Assembly: GCF_021366795.1 (NCBI RefSeq)
Contig: NZ_JAHCPS010000009.1
Location: 1 to 64,000, forward strand
Origin: Macrococcoides caseolyticum
Lineage (GTDB): Bacteria > Bacillota > Bacilli > Staphylococcales > Staphylococcaceae
DNA length: 64,000 nt
Reading direction: 5' to 3'
Shown: piece after piece, positions 28,519 through 38,875 of the stretch
How positions within the stretch are numbered: the first letter of the stretch is position 1
Layout of the letters: every line of letters begins with the position of its first letter
Position numbers and translations under genes: made by a program
Notes under the pieces: model-generated
Told to the model about the DNA's origin: nothing
Seen by the model: only the letters and a program-made list of their open reading frames with translations
Database searches by the model: none

Positions 28519-30051
28519 ATGAAGTATTTTATTCCCGCATGGTATAGTGAACAAAAGTGGTGGCGTGATTTTACTGTGCCTCATTTTGACAAAAGACAGG
28601 TATCTGATTTTGACGATATGATGAGTTTAATGCATATTTTTGAGACGAATAACGAAGATTTTCAGACAATCATATTAAATTATCAACCGGATTTACGTTG
28701 TTTTCTTCATCGTCATCATCTCCTTGAAATAAATTATTGGTCAGTATTCGACGAAATACAAGGATTTACAGGTGCTGTTCCACGTGCATTGAGCTTTAAA
28801 CATTTAAGTTTTGGCCAAGGTACAGAATTTGTTTATACCCCTCAAGGTGTCATTGGGTACACGGATACAGGATTTTACAAAATGTATTACAATCAGGAGG
28901 GTTATTTGATCTGGGTAGAAGATTATCAATCAGATATCTTAATAAAGCGTTATGTATTTGATGACAGAGGCTATTTATCTTCTATTCGAATTTATAATGA
29001 CCGAGTGTTAAAAGAAGTAAGATATATGAGTGTACGTGGTGATGTAATAATGACGGAACATTTATCAGATGGTTCTGTTGTTATTGCGGATAACTATCAG
29101 CATCAGTTTTTAAAATCGGTTTATTATGATATGGCTGAATTAATTAAAGAGCGATTCACTGCATATACTGCACAACTTCAAGGACATTTTTTTGTTGCAA
29201 GCCATAAGCATCATGTATTTATTCAAGATATCATAGCAACTAATCATTTAATTTATTCATTTTTTACCGGCCGAAATAAAGAAAACGAAATAGTTACGAG
29301 CCAATTTAAACGTGTAGAGAAACTATTGGTTGATACTTCTTTTACCTATACACATTTAAAAAATTATTTTGCCCAAAATAATCATCAAATTGATATTTTA
29401 AAGATTACGCCGTTTGATACGACGATTTCACCTAATAAGAGTAGTGAAATGTATTTTAACTATATCGGGGTTATTGTTGACGAATTATCAGATACGCAAT
29501 TGATTGAATTAATGCATACACTTTACGGTTATTTGAAGACACATCATCAAATAAAAATAATGTTAATTTCAAGGAAGCATTATTTTGCGCAAAGCATTGT
29601 AAGAGAAAAAATGGCTGAAATTAATCAGCATTTTATTGAACAGGAGAAAAATTTTGAAGATTTGCTGCAGGAGAAAATTGATGAAAAAGCAATGATTAAA
29701 TTAATTGAAGTACCGTTTGAACAAGATTTATTAAAGGTTATTCGTTCGCTTCGTGTAATAGTAGATATGAGTCAGCAACCGGATCTATATTTACAAATTG
29801 CAAGTATCAGTGCGGGTATTCCTCAAATTAATAGAGTCCCTACAGATTACATGAAGCAGGAAGTGAACGGATTATTGATTGACAGTATTTCAGAATTATC
29901 AGATGCACTTGATTTTTACATACTGTCGTTAAAGCATTGGAATCATGCCTATACTTATTCATTAGAGCTTGCAAATCAATACAGTTCAAAGCAAATTGTC
30001 AAGCGTATTAATACGTTTATAGGGGGGCATTCTAATGAAAGGGAAGTTTAG
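28519..30051 (+). CDS. asp1: Accessory Sec system protein Asp1
   Basis: A 510-residue cytosolic protein required for export of the serine-rich glycoprotein; Asp1 has a glycosyltransferase-like (GT-B) fold but acts as a targeting/chaperone factor in complex with Asp2, Asp3 and SecA2. MKYFIPAWYSEQKWW at the N-terminus and GGYTDTGFYK-like GVIGYTDTGFYKMYY are typical. It starts 9 bp after secY2 with AAGGAG and overlaps asp2 by 17 bp, implying coupled translation. Confidence 0.9.
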   Translation: MKYFIPAWYSEQKWWRDFTVPHFDKRQVSDFDDMMSLMHIFETNNEDFQTIILNYQPDLRCFLHRHHLLEINYWSVFDEIQGFTGAVPRALSFKHLSFGQGTEFVYTPQGVIGYTDTGFYKMYYNQEGYLIWVEDYQSDILIKRYVFDDRGYLSSIRIYNDRVLKEVRYMSVRGDVIMTEHLSDGSVVIADNYQHQFLKSVYYDMAELIKERFTAYTAQLQGHFFVASHKHHVFIQDIIATNHLIYSFFTGRNKENEIVTSQFKRVEKLLVDTSFTYTHLKNYFAQNNHQIDILKITPFDTTISPNKSSEMYFNYIGVIVDELSDTQLIELMHTLYGYLKTHHQIKIMLISRKHYFAQSIVREKMAEINQHFIEQEKNFEDLLQEKIDEKAMIKLIEVPFEQDLLKVIRSLRVIVDMSQQPDLYLQIASISAGIPQINRVPTDYMKQEVNGLLIDSISELSDALDFYILSLKHWNHAYTYSLELANQYSSKQIVKRINTFIGGHSNEREV

Positions 30052-31570
30052 TGTGCTTCAAATAGGAACACACAATGATAATGAATCATTTCAATATGAT
30101 CCAAGAATTAAATGGTATTTTATACATGAATCGATGCTGATTCATGATATTACTGAACAGCTGAATTTATATTTAAAGGAAATCAAGGCATTTGACCTTG
30201 TGATTGTTGAAACGCATATGTCAACAGGCTTAGAACAATTATTAATCAAAGTAATGTCACCATATAATACCATTGTTGATCAACAATTTTTCCATCCTTG
30301 TTATGAAGAAATGCCCTATCAACAATTTATCGTTAAAAAATTCACGTATCAGTCTGCGACGGAACGATTAGATAAATTAAAAACAATTACTTTTAGTGGG
30401 CAATACGGTGATAAATTGATCCCTGCGCGTGCAGTTGTAAATCCGTTATATGAGGGGACAATTCGTTATATTGGCAATAAATATCTTGTACTGGAAGATC
30501 TATCGAAAGAAGCATTTGAACAAATTTTGACGTGGAAATTTAATGTATATTATGAAAAACAAAAATTAATAACGCTTTGGCTTGAATTTATTAAGTATGG
30601 TGATATCGAGCTTATGTTTAAATTTAGAGTTTTAGATCGTCATACACATGAAATTCTTGAGACGTTCGAAGTATCTGGCGATGCAATTAACAAACCCATT
30701 GAAATTGCCAGAAGAGACAATGATGCGAATGTGACGGTTTCATTATTTGCAAAGGGCAGAGGTACATTACATATTGGTGCATTACATCGTAGGTGGTCCC
30801 GTCATGAATTTGGTGAATTTATTATGGGGGGCAAGCGCTATAGCGATCATCTGCGTGATGAATTTATTTATTACTTTGACCCAGGAGACATGAAACCGCC
30901 GCTCAATGTATATTTTAGTGGATATCGTTCAGCTGAAGGATTTGAAGGATATTTTATGATGAAGAAGATGGGCGCCCCATTTATTCTTATTGGGGATCCA
31001 CGGATCGAAGGTGGTGCATTTTATTTAGGCAGTGACGAATATGAACAAGCGATAGCCGATTGTATAACGAATGCACTTAAACAATTAGGATTTGCTTTCG
31101 ATGAATTAATCTTATCTGGATTATCCATGGGTTCTTTTGGTGCATTGTATTATGGTGCTAAATTACTACCACAAGCAGTGATTGTTGGTAAGCCTTTAGT
31201 TAATATTGGCACAGTTGCAGAGAATATTCGTTTATTACGACCAGAAGAATTTGGTACATCGCTTGATGTTTTGTTAACGAATACAGGTCAAGTGAATCGT
31301 GATGCAGTGATGCAGCTGAATCATAAATTCTGGAATATATTTGAACAAGTTGATATCTCCAATATTACATTTGGCGTGTCTTACATGCAGGATGATGATT
31401 ATGATTTATATGCGTATGATCATTTACTTGAAGTATTAAGTAAACGTCATGCCAAAGTTATGGGAAGAGGCATACCAGGTCGACATAATGACGATTCGCT
31501 TACAATTGCGAACTGGTTTCTTAACTTTTACGCCATGATACTGCGTGAAAAATTTGGGAGAGATGCATAA
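30035..31570 (+). CDS. asp2: Accessory Sec system protein Asp2 (adhesin O-acetyltransferase)
   Basis: A 511-residue protein with an alpha/beta-hydrolase-like C-terminal half. The nucleophile Ser364 lies in SGLSMGSFGALYYGA and a candidate catalytic His484 in GIPGRHNDDS, at nearly the positions known for streptococcal Asp2, which acetylates GlcNAc on the adhesin during export. It therefore keeps the apparatus for catalysis. It overlaps asp1 by 17 bp, and its stop codon overlaps the asp3 ATG by one base. Confidence 0.9.
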   Translation: MKGKFSVLQIGTHNDNESFQYDPRIKWYFIHESMLIHDITEQLNLYLKEIKAFDLVIVETHMSTGLEQLLIKVMSPYNTIVDQQFFHPCYEEMPYQQFIVKKFTYQSATERLDKLKTITFSGQYGDKLIPARAVVNPLYEGTIRYIGNKYLVLEDLSKEAFEQILTWKFNVYYEKQKLITLWLEFIKYGDIELMFKFRVLDRHTHEILETFEVSGDAINKPIEIARRDNDANVTVSLFAKGRGTLHIGALHRRWSRHEFGEFIMGGKRYSDHLRDEFIYYFDPGDMKPPLNVYFSGYRSAEGFEGYFMMKKMGAPFILIGDPRIEGGAFYLGSDEYEQAIADCITNALKQLGFAFDELILSGLSMGSFGALYYGAKLLPQAVIVGKPLVNIGTVAENIRLLRPEEFGTSLDVLLTNTGQVNRDAVMQLNHKFWNIFEQVDISNITFGVSYMQDDDYDLYAYDHLLEVLSKRHAKVMGRGIPGRHNDDSLTIANWFLNFYAMILREKFGRDA

Positions 31571-32376
31571 TGGAAGATAAGCAAGTAGAAATTTATTTCG
31601 AAGGGGTAAACGATTCAACGTATATGTATGGTGCGCGTGTGTCATTTGATGGGCGTACGCTGATATATAATAACGCACTAATTCCGGCAGGCACAGTCAT
31701 ACATCGTTTTCAGATGATATCAGATTATGATAAAGAACGTATAACGCCTAATCTACCAATGTTAAAAAGAGGCGTTGATTATGCCATACACTTTGATTAT
31801 GATGTTGATCCTATTGAATCGGTATATTTTAAGTTAAATTTTTATAAAAGAGATGGTAGCTTACTTAATGCGATTAATATCATGCAACCTTCTTACTCAT
31901 TTACGTTTCCAGAGGCAGCACATACATACACAATTGAAGTGATGAGTGCGTCTTTAAATGAACTCACCTTTCGTAAAATGACCATTAAAGGAGCGCATCA
32001 ATTACAAACCCAGCATATCTCACCGTGTATAAACCCTGTTGAGCGACCATTGGATATTTATATATTACAGGAAGAAACACATATTAATTATCAAGTGCAC
32101 TATGAAGATGTTTCCCATCTTGAAAATGTATATATCATCAGGTATTTAAAAGAGCCAAGTAGAATCAATAAAAAGATAAAGGATACAAATAGAAAATCAG
32201 TTGTTATAAGTTATGCACCTTCCACACACGCTCTAGCGCGTCGTATCAATTGTGATGTACATATAGAATTGAATGATGATGCGCATGATGTGATAATTGA
32301 TGCAGTTAGGAATCATGTCTATTTATTAAGTAACGTAACGATGCCACAGATAATTAAAGAGGTGTCTTATGAATAA
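31570..32376 (+). CDS. asp3: Accessory Sec system protein Asp3 with C-terminal extension
   Basis: Asp3 is a beta-sandwich (carbohydrate-binding-like) partner in the Asp1-3/SecA2 targeting complex. The first ~145 residues ([40 protein letters not shown]) correspond to the core family. Here the protein is 268 residues, with about 120 extra C-terminal residues ending before secA2 that I do not recognise. ATG overlaps the asp2 stop (TAATG), and the end overlaps secA2 by 8 bp, so the coding end is constrained. Identification rests on position and N-terminal similarity. Confidence 0.85.
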   Translation: MEDKQVEIYFEGVNDSTYMYGARVSFDGRTLIYNNALIPAGTVIHRFQMISDYDKERITPNLPMLKRGVDYAIHFDYDVDPIESVYFKLNFYKRDGSLLNAINIMQPSYSFTFPEAAHTYTIEVMSASLNELTFRKMTIKGAHQLQTQHISPCINPVERPLDIYILQEETHINYQVHYEDVSHLENVYIIRYLKEPSRINKKIKDTNRKSVVISYAPSTHALARRINCDVHIELNDDAHDVIIDAVRNHVYLLSNVTMPQIIKEVSYE

Positions 32377-34747
32377 AATTGACCAGACAATTAATGCTTA
32401 CAGATTAAAGCAAGTTAAAAAGATACTCATTCGTATCAATCATTTGCAAGATAAGTATCGTCAGATGACAGACGAGCGATTACAAAATCAAACGAGTGTA
32501 CTAAAAGAAAGACTGCACAATGAAACTTTATCAGATATATTACCAGATGCGTATGCTGTAATTCGTGAAGCAAGTCGTCGTGTATTGGGTATGTTTCCTA
32601 AAGATGTTCAAGTTATGGGCGCTATAGTTATGCATGAAGGAAATATTGCTGAGATGCAGACAGGTGAAGGAAAGACTTTAACAGCAACGATGCCACTCTA
32701 TTTAAATGCATTAAATGGTAATAAGGCATACTTAATTACAACAAATGATTATCTAGCACGTCGTGACTATGAAGAAATGAAACCCTTATATGAATGGCTT
32801 GGTTTAACTGCATCTCTCGCATTTGTAGATATTCCTGGTTATGAATATATGAAAGATGAGAAGAAAGCATTATACAATGCAGATATCATCTATACGACAA
32901 ATGGTCGACTTGGATTTGACTATTTAATCGATAATTTAGCAGATAGTATACGTGCCAAATATATGCCGGAACTTAGTTTTTGTATTATAGATGAGATTGA
33001 TTCAATTATTCTGGATGCAGCACAAACACCGCTTGTAATATCGGGGGCTCCACGTGTACAATCCAATTTATTTGGTATTGTGAAAGCATTTATCGATACG
33101 CTGGAAGAAAACAAACATTTTCATGTTAATCGAAAGGAGTCTTTAATCTGGCTCACTGAAGAAGGTGCACGTCGAGCGGAAAAATTCTTTAATGTAGATG
33201 AATTATATAACCCAAGTTATAAGACTTTAGTTCGTAATATTAATCTTGTACTTCGTGCGGAATATTTATTTGATGAATATATTGATTATTATGTCAATGA
33301 AGGAGAAGTTGTGCTCATTGATCGCATTACAGGGCGCTTGCTAACCGGGACTAAGTTACAATCAGGATTACATCAGGCGCTGGAAGCTAAAGAAGGGTTA
33401 GAGCTATCACGTGATATGAGTGTAATGGCGACAATCACGTTTCAGAATTTATTTAAAGCGTTTAAACAATTTTCAGGTATGACAGCCACAGGAAAACCTG
33501 GTGAAAAAGAGTTCTTTGAACTTTATGGTAAAGTCGTTGTGCAAATTCCAACAGATAAACCTGTTATTCGTAAAGATTTAAAGGATAAAGTCTACGTACA
33601 TAAAGCAGATAAATTTAAAGCAATTATTGCGCATGTCACAGAACTTCATGCACAAAAGCGACCGGTTTTATTGATTACGCGTACTGCTGAGGATGCTGAG
33701 TATTTTTCGGATTGCTTATTTCAACTTAAAATCCCTAACAATTTACTGATTGCACAAAATGTAGCTAAAGAAGCCATGATGATTGCTGAAGCAGGTCATT
33801 TGTCTGCTGTTACAGTCGCAACAAGTATGGCGGGTCGAGGTACGGATATTCGGCTCGATAAAGCGTGTTATGATATAGGAGGTCTTGCAGTAATTATTTG
33901 TGAGCATATGGAAAATAGCCGTATCGATAAACAGTTAAGAGGGCGCGCCGGCAGACAGGGTGATCCTGGAAGTTCACAAATCTATATTTCTTTAGAAGAT
34001 TATATCGTTAAACGCTGGAGCGAAGATAAGCTGTTAAAACATCATGAAGCTGGCCGAATTCATCAGTCGATGTTAGATGATAGTCGACTATTGCATCGTA
34101 AAATTCATGAAATTGTTACAAAGGCACAAACGATATCTGAAGAATTTGGTATTGTTGCCAGACAACTATCCAATGAATTTGAAAAAAGTATAAGTATTCA
34201 ACGTGAAATTATATATAAAGAGCGTAATCAAGTCTTACAATTGACGCCAACCAATGACTTTAATATCAATCAATTAGCACATGATGTATTTAAAAAATAT
34301 GTTGGTGCAAACCAATTGTCATCGCGAGAATTGCTAAACTATATTTATAAGAATGTGAGTTTTCAGTTCAACCATCAATTACCTGAAGGTGTTCTGGATA
34401 ATAAACTGAAGACCGTAGAATTTCTTATGCAGTTGTTTCATCAACAAATTGAAGGAAATAAAAAAATTGTCGATGATGACACAATGTATTATGAATTTTT
34501 GCAAAAAGCAATGTTAAAAGCGATTGATTTGTCATGGATTAAACAAGTCGATAATTTACAGCAAATCAAAGCCAATATAGGCAATAAACAAAATGGTGAA
34601 CGAAATATTATCTTTGAATATCACCGAATGGCATTAAAGTCGTTTGAAGAAATGACGGAACATATAAAAGAACAAATGGTGCGAAATTTATGTATGAGTA
34701 TTGTCACGTTCGATAAAAAAGGAAATATGCTGGTGCATTTTCCGTAA
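32369..34747 (+). CDS. secA2: Accessory Sec system ATPase SecA2
   Basis: A 792-residue motor ATPase that drives the serine-rich adhesin through SecY2. Visible are Walker A ([13 protein letters not shown], about 93-105), DEID in [22 protein letters not shown], the ATP-binding [10 protein letters not shown] and [11 protein letters not shown] motifs. It lacks the C-terminal Cys-rich zinc domain of housekeeping SecA, as expected for SecA2. Translationally coupled to asp3 by an 8-bp overlap. Confidence 0.95.
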   Translation: MNKIDQTINAYRLKQVKKILIRINHLQDKYRQMTDERLQNQTSVLKERLHNETLSDILPDAYAVIREASRRVLGMFPKDVQVMGAIVMHEGNIAEMQTGEGKTLTATMPLYLNALNGNKAYLITTNDYLARRDYEEMKPLYEWLGLTASLAFVDIPGYEYMKDEKKALYNADIIYTTNGRLGFDYLIDNLADSIRAKYMPELSFCIIDEIDSIILDAAQTPLVISGAPRVQSNLFGIVKAFIDTLEENKHFHVNRKESLIWLTEEGARRAEKFFNVDELYNPSYKTLVRNINLVLRAEYLFDEYIDYYVNEGEVVLIDRITGRLLTGTKLQSGLHQALEAKEGLELSRDMSVMATITFQNLFKAFKQFSGMTATGKPGEKEFFELYGKVVVQIPTDKPVIRKDLKDKVYVHKADKFKAIIAHVTELHAQKRPVLLITRTAEDAEYFSDCLFQLKIPNNLLIAQNVAKEAMMIAEAGHLSAVTVATSMAGRGTDIRLDKACYDIGGLAVIICEHMENSRIDKQLRGRAGRQGDPGSSQIYISLEDYIVKRWSEDKLLKHHEAGRIHQSMLDDSRLLHRKIHEIVTKAQTISEEFGIVARQLSNEFEKSISIQREIIYKERNQVLQLTPTNDFNINQLAHDVFKKYVGANQLSSRELLNYIYKNVSFQFNHQLPEGVLDNKLKTVEFLMQLFHQQIEGNKKIVDDDTMYYEFLQKAMLKAIDLSWIKQVDNLQQIKANIGNKQNGERNIIFEYHRMALKSFEEMTEHIKEQMVRNLCMSIVTFDKKGNMLVHFP

Positions 34748-34759
34748 AGGAGTCTAACG

Positions 34760-36244
34760 ATGTTATATAATATTAACTTTGGAATTGGATGGGCGAGTAG
34801 TGGTGTTGAATATGCACAGAGCTACCGAGCACGAATGATTCGTGATTTGAATATTGAACAGAAGTATGTGTTCTTAGACTTTATATCAGCAGAAAACATT
34901 CAGACTTTAACCCATAATTTAAATTATGAGGATCATGAAATTATCTGGCTGTATCAGTATTTTACTGATATTCCGATTGCGCCAACAAGCTATACATTAC
35001 AAGATGTATTAAATAGTATTGCTTCACCGATTGATAAAGAAGAGCGTTCCGGCAAAATCGTTCGTTATTTTTACGGTAATCAATTTGCAACATGTTATTT
35101 AAAGAACGAAGAAGCATCTTATGTAGACCGTGTAGAGTTTGTAGTGGATGGCTTACTCGTTAGAAAGGACTATTTTTCATATACTCGATTATATTCAGAA
35201 TACTTTGTACCTGTAAATCAGACAGCTACAATTTATATGCGCCAATTCTATAATGAAGATGGTTCTATAGCCTATAACGAATATATACGAAACAATACAT
35301 CTGTCTTCAAAATCCATGGACAGACATTATTTGGCAAAACAGCATTCGTTGACTATTTTATGCAATGTTTGCAGCTATCTGAAGATGATACGGTGATTAT
35401 CGATCGTGCCACAGATTTAGGTGAAGCATTATTTAGACATGTGGGTAATGCACGTCTAGGTGTGGTAATTCACGCAGAGCATTTCAGTGAAAATGCCACA
35501 GATGATGAATTTATATTATGGAATAATCATTATGAGTATCAATTTAATCATCACGATAAGATTGATTTCTTTATCACAGCTACAAAGCGTCAGGCAGATA
35601 TTTTGAGCGCACAATTTCAGAAATATTATCAAGCATCACCCCGTATTGAAGTGATACCCGTAGGAAGCCTTGATGAACTTAAAACAGGCGAAAGAAAGCC
35701 ATTCTCGATTATGACGGCTTCACGGTTAGCGAGTGAGAAGAATATTGACTGGCTTATCGAAGCAGTAGCACAATGTAAATCAACGCTACCTGAAATTACA
35801 TTTGATATTTATGGTGAAGGTGGAGAACGTCAAAAATTACAAGAATTAATTCAATCTTTAGGGGCACAAGATTACATTCATTTAAAAGGACATCATCATC
35901 TTGACGATTGCTATTGTAAGTATGCATTATTCCTTACAGGATCAACGAGTGAAGGTTTTGGATTAACATTGATGGAAGCGGTAGGTTCGGGTCTTGGTAT
36001 GATTGGTCTTGATGTTAATTATGGTAATCCAACATTTATTACCCATGAAGGCAATGGTTATTTAATACCGTATAAACAACATGCCGCTGAAATAAGTAAA
36101 GTGATCGATTTGTATGTGCATTATATTCATGCATTTTTCAAGCATCAGAAAGATTTTTCAGCTGCGTCATATACTATTGCTGAACAATTTAAGACATCAG
36201 TCATCAAGGAAAAATGGCGTCATTTATTGATTGGGGAGGTTTAG
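34760..36244 (+). CDS. gtfA: O-GlcNAc glycosyltransferase GtfA, catalytic subunit
   Basis: A 494-residue GT-B enzyme (GT4) that transfers GlcNAc to Ser/Thr of the adhesin in the cytosol, as GtfA-GtfB heterocomplex. N-terminal INFGIGWASSGVEYAQSYRARM, acceptor-binding beta-insert near residues 100-170, and the C-terminal nucleotide-sugar region TASRLASEKNIDWLIEAV and TSEGFGLTLMEAVGSGL are characteristic. AAGGAG precedes the ATG; the next gene follows after 2 bp. Confidence 0.93.
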   Translation: MLYNINFGIGWASSGVEYAQSYRARMIRDLNIEQKYVFLDFISAENIQTLTHNLNYEDHEIIWLYQYFTDIPIAPTSYTLQDVLNSIASPIDKEERSGKIVRYFYGNQFATCYLKNEEASYVDRVEFVVDGLLVRKDYFSYTRLYSEYFVPVNQTATIYMRQFYNEDGSIAYNEYIRNNTSVFKIHGQTLFGKTAFVDYFMQCLQLSEDDTVIIDRATDLGEALFRHVGNARLGVVIHAEHFSENATDDEFILWNNHYEYQFNHHDKIDFFITATKRQADILSAQFQKYYQASPRIEVIPVGSLDELKTGERKPFSIMTASRLASEKNIDWLIEAVAQCKSTLPEITFDIYGEGGERQKLQELIQSLGAQDYIHLKGHHHLDDCYCKYALFLTGSTSEGFGLTLMEAVGSGLGMIGLDVNYGNPTFITHEGNGYLIPYKQHAAEISKVIDLYVHYIHAFFKHQKDFSAASYTIAEQFKTSVIKEKWRHLLIGEV

Positions 36245-36246
36245 GA

Positions 36247-37578
36247 ATGATTAATTTATTTCAACAGTTCGATGAAGATAGTATCGCGATTTATCAATCT
36301 CAAAAGCGTGCACAATTAAATATTCCTACCATTGTGATTCATGATGATGGGTTTTTACCTGAAGATATAATGACGCCATATCGATTTTTTGCAAATAATA
36401 ACCCTAAACCGATTCGCGGAAGATATTTTAATGCACTTGAAGTTCCGGAGTATTATGAAATAAGTGGGGATAATCAACAGGCTCGTGTTAGTCATTTATC
36501 GGATACGGTTGCGCGTATTTATTACAGATTAAATTTTAAACGTCGAATTATTGAACGTGTCGAATGGTTAGATAAAGCGCAGCAAGTCGTTTTAACAGAA
36601 CATTATAATCAATATGGTGATAAATTTAAAGAAATCAATTTTAATGAATCTGGTGAGGTTATCTTTGAACGCTATTTTAATGACCGTAATCAAGAAGTCA
36701 TTTATATCAATCATAAGACACAATCTATCACACTGCAATACAACGGCCAGGTCCGTTCTTTTGCTTCAATGGCGTCATTTCTAAGCACTTACTTTTTACT
36801 GGCAGATATAGATACGACAAGCTTTGTTATCAATCGATTATCATTACCACTATTTACAGTATTAAAGCAAGGCAAAGGTAAAGATATTTTATTTTGGCAG
36901 GAAAGTGGAGATGCCGTCCCAGACAATATGCGACATATTCTTGAAGATGTGACGCATCGCCAATTTAAGATTATCGTCCCACATCGAAGAGCGTATGAAC
37001 AACTCATAAAATTATTACCAGATTATACGCAAAAGATAAAATTAAGTGGCTATTTATATCAATATATGCGCAAGTGGGTGAATACGAAAGAGGTTGTTAC
37101 ATTAACTAATTCTGATCATATTGATTATCTTGATGAAATTGTTTCTGCATGCCCTGACTATACGTTCCACATCATGGCAGTAACAGAGATGTCAAGTAAG
37201 CTAAAAGCTTATATGAAGTATAAAAATGTAAAATTATATCCCAATGCATCATTGAGTCAAATGCGCGATATTTATGCTAGAAGTAGCATCTATTTAGATA
37301 TTAATAATGGGAATGAAATAATGAATGCAGTACGGTCAGCGTTTGATTATCAGCAGGTTATCCTTGGATTTAATGAAGTTGCACATAATGAAATATTTAC
37401 CAACCCAACAATGTTATTTGATAAAAAAGATTATCTATTCTTAATAGAAAAATTACAAACTTTGCAGCAAGACGCAGTCATTGAAGCGGCTGTAACTAGA
37501 CAAAGACAATGTGCAGGAGAGTCAAATGAAAATGATTTCCGAATGACTTTTTTGAGTGAGTTTGATTCATTTAATTAA
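36247..37578 (+). CDS. gtfB: Glycosyltransferase stabilising subunit GtfB
   Basis: A 443-residue GtfA-like protein that binds unmodified or partly glycosylated acceptor and stabilises GtfA, without active-site nucleotide-sugar residues. Similar domain layout to GtfA with NIMAVTEMSSKLKAY-like C-terminal Rossmann region (FHIMAVTEMSSKLKAYMKY). The ATG at 36247 is selected because GGGGAGG is 8-14 nt upstream; the in-frame ATG at 36214 lies inside gtfA. Last gene of the locus. Confidence 0.9.
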   Translation: MINLFQQFDEDSIAIYQSQKRAQLNIPTIVIHDDGFLPEDIMTPYRFFANNNPKPIRGRYFNALEVPEYYEISGDNQQARVSHLSDTVARIYYRLNFKRRIIERVEWLDKAQQVVLTEHYNQYGDKFKEINFNESGEVIFERYFNDRNQEVIYINHKTQSITLQYNGQVRSFASMASFLSTYFLLADIDTTSFVINRLSLPLFTVLKQGKGKDILFWQESGDAVPDNMRHILEDVTHRQFKIIVPHRRAYEQLIKLLPDYTQKIKLSGYLYQYMRKWVNTKEVVTLTNSDHIDYLDEIVSACPDYTFHIMAVTEMSSKLKAYMKYKNVKLYPNASLSQMRDIYARSSIYLDINNGNEIMNAVRSAFDYQQVILGFNEVAHNEIFTNPTMLFDKKDYLFLIEKLQTLQQDAVIEAAVTRQRQCAGESNENDFRMTFLSEFDSFN

Positions 37579-37580
37579 TG

Positions 37581-37602
37581 GAAAAAATATCATTATTTTT
37601 TC
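37581..37602 (+). terminator. Weak AT-rich terminator of the accessory Sec operon
   Basis: GAAAAAATA pairs with TATTTTTTC around TCAT. The T run is within the stem, so termination may be partial. Confidence 0.4.
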
Positions 37603-37677
37603 ATTTTATACTATTTTATATAGTAGTAATGATTTATAATATAGAAGTATAAAATACGAAACTAAAGGAGCATCAAT

Positions 37678-38307
37678 ATGAAAATTAAAATTGCGATTGC
37701 AGCATCATTATTGTTATTACCTGTTTCAACGACAGCTTTTGCACAAACGACTTCAATCCAGACGATTAAGCAAGAAAGTTCAGCAACAAAATATAAAAAA
37801 GCGATGTCTAAAAAACAAAAACAAACGCCAATGACACAAAGTATGGTCAACCAATTTAATTCAGGTAAAACAATGAATATTGACTTATTTAATAAAGAAT
37901 TTGTGAAATTAGTGAATAAAGAGCGTGTTGCAGCCCATGCAAAACCGATTGTATATAATCCTAAATTATTAAAAGGTGCCTCGATTCGTGCACAAGAACA
38001 GGCAAATACGAATAAAATTAGTCATATTCGCCCAAATGGTCAATTATTTAATACGGTTTATACAGGTAGCTTAAAACGTATTGTCAAAGCGGAAAATGTT
38101 GCTTATACGTACTATAATAACAATGCATATACTTTAGTTTCAGAAAAATATTTAGCTCAAAAATTATATACTTTATGGAAAAAGTCACCATCACACCACA
38201 AAAATATCATCAATCCTAAGTTTAAAGGTACAGCTGTGTCATTTAAATATGCCAAAGTAAATGGTAAATATACGTATGGTTATGCTGCACAAATCTTAAA
38301 TAAGTAA
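37678..38307 (+). CDS. Secreted CAP-domain (SCP/PR1-like) protein
   Basis: A 209-residue exported protein with signal peptide (1-23, ending TTAFAQ) and a C-terminal CAP/SCP domain (about 68-209): LVNKERVAAHAKPIVYNPKLLKGASIRAQEQ, SHIRPNG, and SPSHHKNIINPKFKGTAVSF. CAP proteins are extracellular with diverse or unknown roles. It has its own TATAAT (37635-37640) and AAAGGAG ribosome-binding site just downstream of gtfB, so it may not be part of the adhesin operon. A perfect 21-bp terminator follows. Confidence 0.82.
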   Translation: MKIKIAIAASLLLLPVSTTAFAQTTSIQTIKQESSATKYKKAMSKKQKQTPMTQSMVNQFNSGKTMNIDLFNKEFVKLVNKERVAAHAKPIVYNPKLLKGASIRAQEQANTNKISHIRPNGQLFNTVYTGSLKRIVKAENVAYTYYNNNAYTLVSEKYLAQKLYTLWKKSPSHHKNIINPKFKGTAVSFKYAKVNGKYTYGYAAQILNK

Positions 38308-38331
38308 TTTTAAATTTGTACGATTGTTTTA

Positions 38332-38382
38332 AATAAAAACCAGTTGATACTCCAACCTAACGAGTATCAACTGGTTTTTATT
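38332..38382. terminator. Bidirectional terminator, perfect 21-bp stem
   Basis: AATAAAAACCAGTTGATACT... pairs perfectly over 21 bp with the sequence at 38362-38382, with a 9-nt loop. Flanking A and T runs serve both the CAP gene and the converging minus-strand ORF. Confidence 0.85.
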
Positions 38383-38439
38383 ATTGTTATTGATAAAATC
38401 TTTGTTTTTTATCATACAGATATAGGCAAATTTGATATC

Positions 38440-38706
38440 TTATATTACTTGCCGTTCTATTGCTCGTAAAGTATTAAAGAAATCCGATATTTCTTCATAG
38501 TGGTTACCTCGCTGTTCGTATTGATATTCAATAAATAAAATGGCTTGATATAACTTATTCGGTAATTCGACGGGGATACTAAGCGATGGTTTAATCTTTG
38601 ATAAATTGATTTGTTTAATTTCTTCCTGATATCTATTATAAAATTCAACAGCTTCTTCAAGGCCATACGTCATAATTAAATATAAGCGTTCTTTTTTAGT
38701 AAACAT
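38440..38706 (-). CDS. Small hypothetical protein
   Basis: An 88-residue protein, mostly helical and charged, beginning MFTKKERLYLIMTYGLEEAVEFYNRY. I do not recognise the family. The ATG at 38706 is chosen since GGAG lies 8 nt upstream; a GTG at 38724 (AAGGGG upstream) would add six residues. An inverted repeat lies 40-70 bp upstream. No clear functional clue from neighbours. Confidence 0.6.
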   Translation of the reverse strand: MFTKKERLYLIMTYGLEEAVEFYNRYQEEIKQINLSKIKPSLSIPVELPNKLYQAILFIEYQYEQRGNHYEEISDFFNTLRAIERQVI

Positions 38707-38747
38707 ATCATCAACTCCATACACACATGTTACCCCTTGTTTATTGA

Positions 38748-38779
38748 TTACAGATAAATTTTAAGTAAATTATCTGTAA
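38748..38779. repeat. Inverted repeat between two hypothetical genes
   Basis: TTACAGATAA and TTATCTGTAA form a perfect 10-bp inverted repeat with a 12-nt loop. It lies in the divergent intergenic region; operator or hairpin. Confidence 0.45.
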
Positions 38780-38875
38780 ATAAAACCAAAGTCAATATAT
38801 TTTTTGTTTTGTGCATAGCAATCGTTATTATAGGGTATATTGAATAAAAACACGTAATCAAAAGGGGATATGAAT

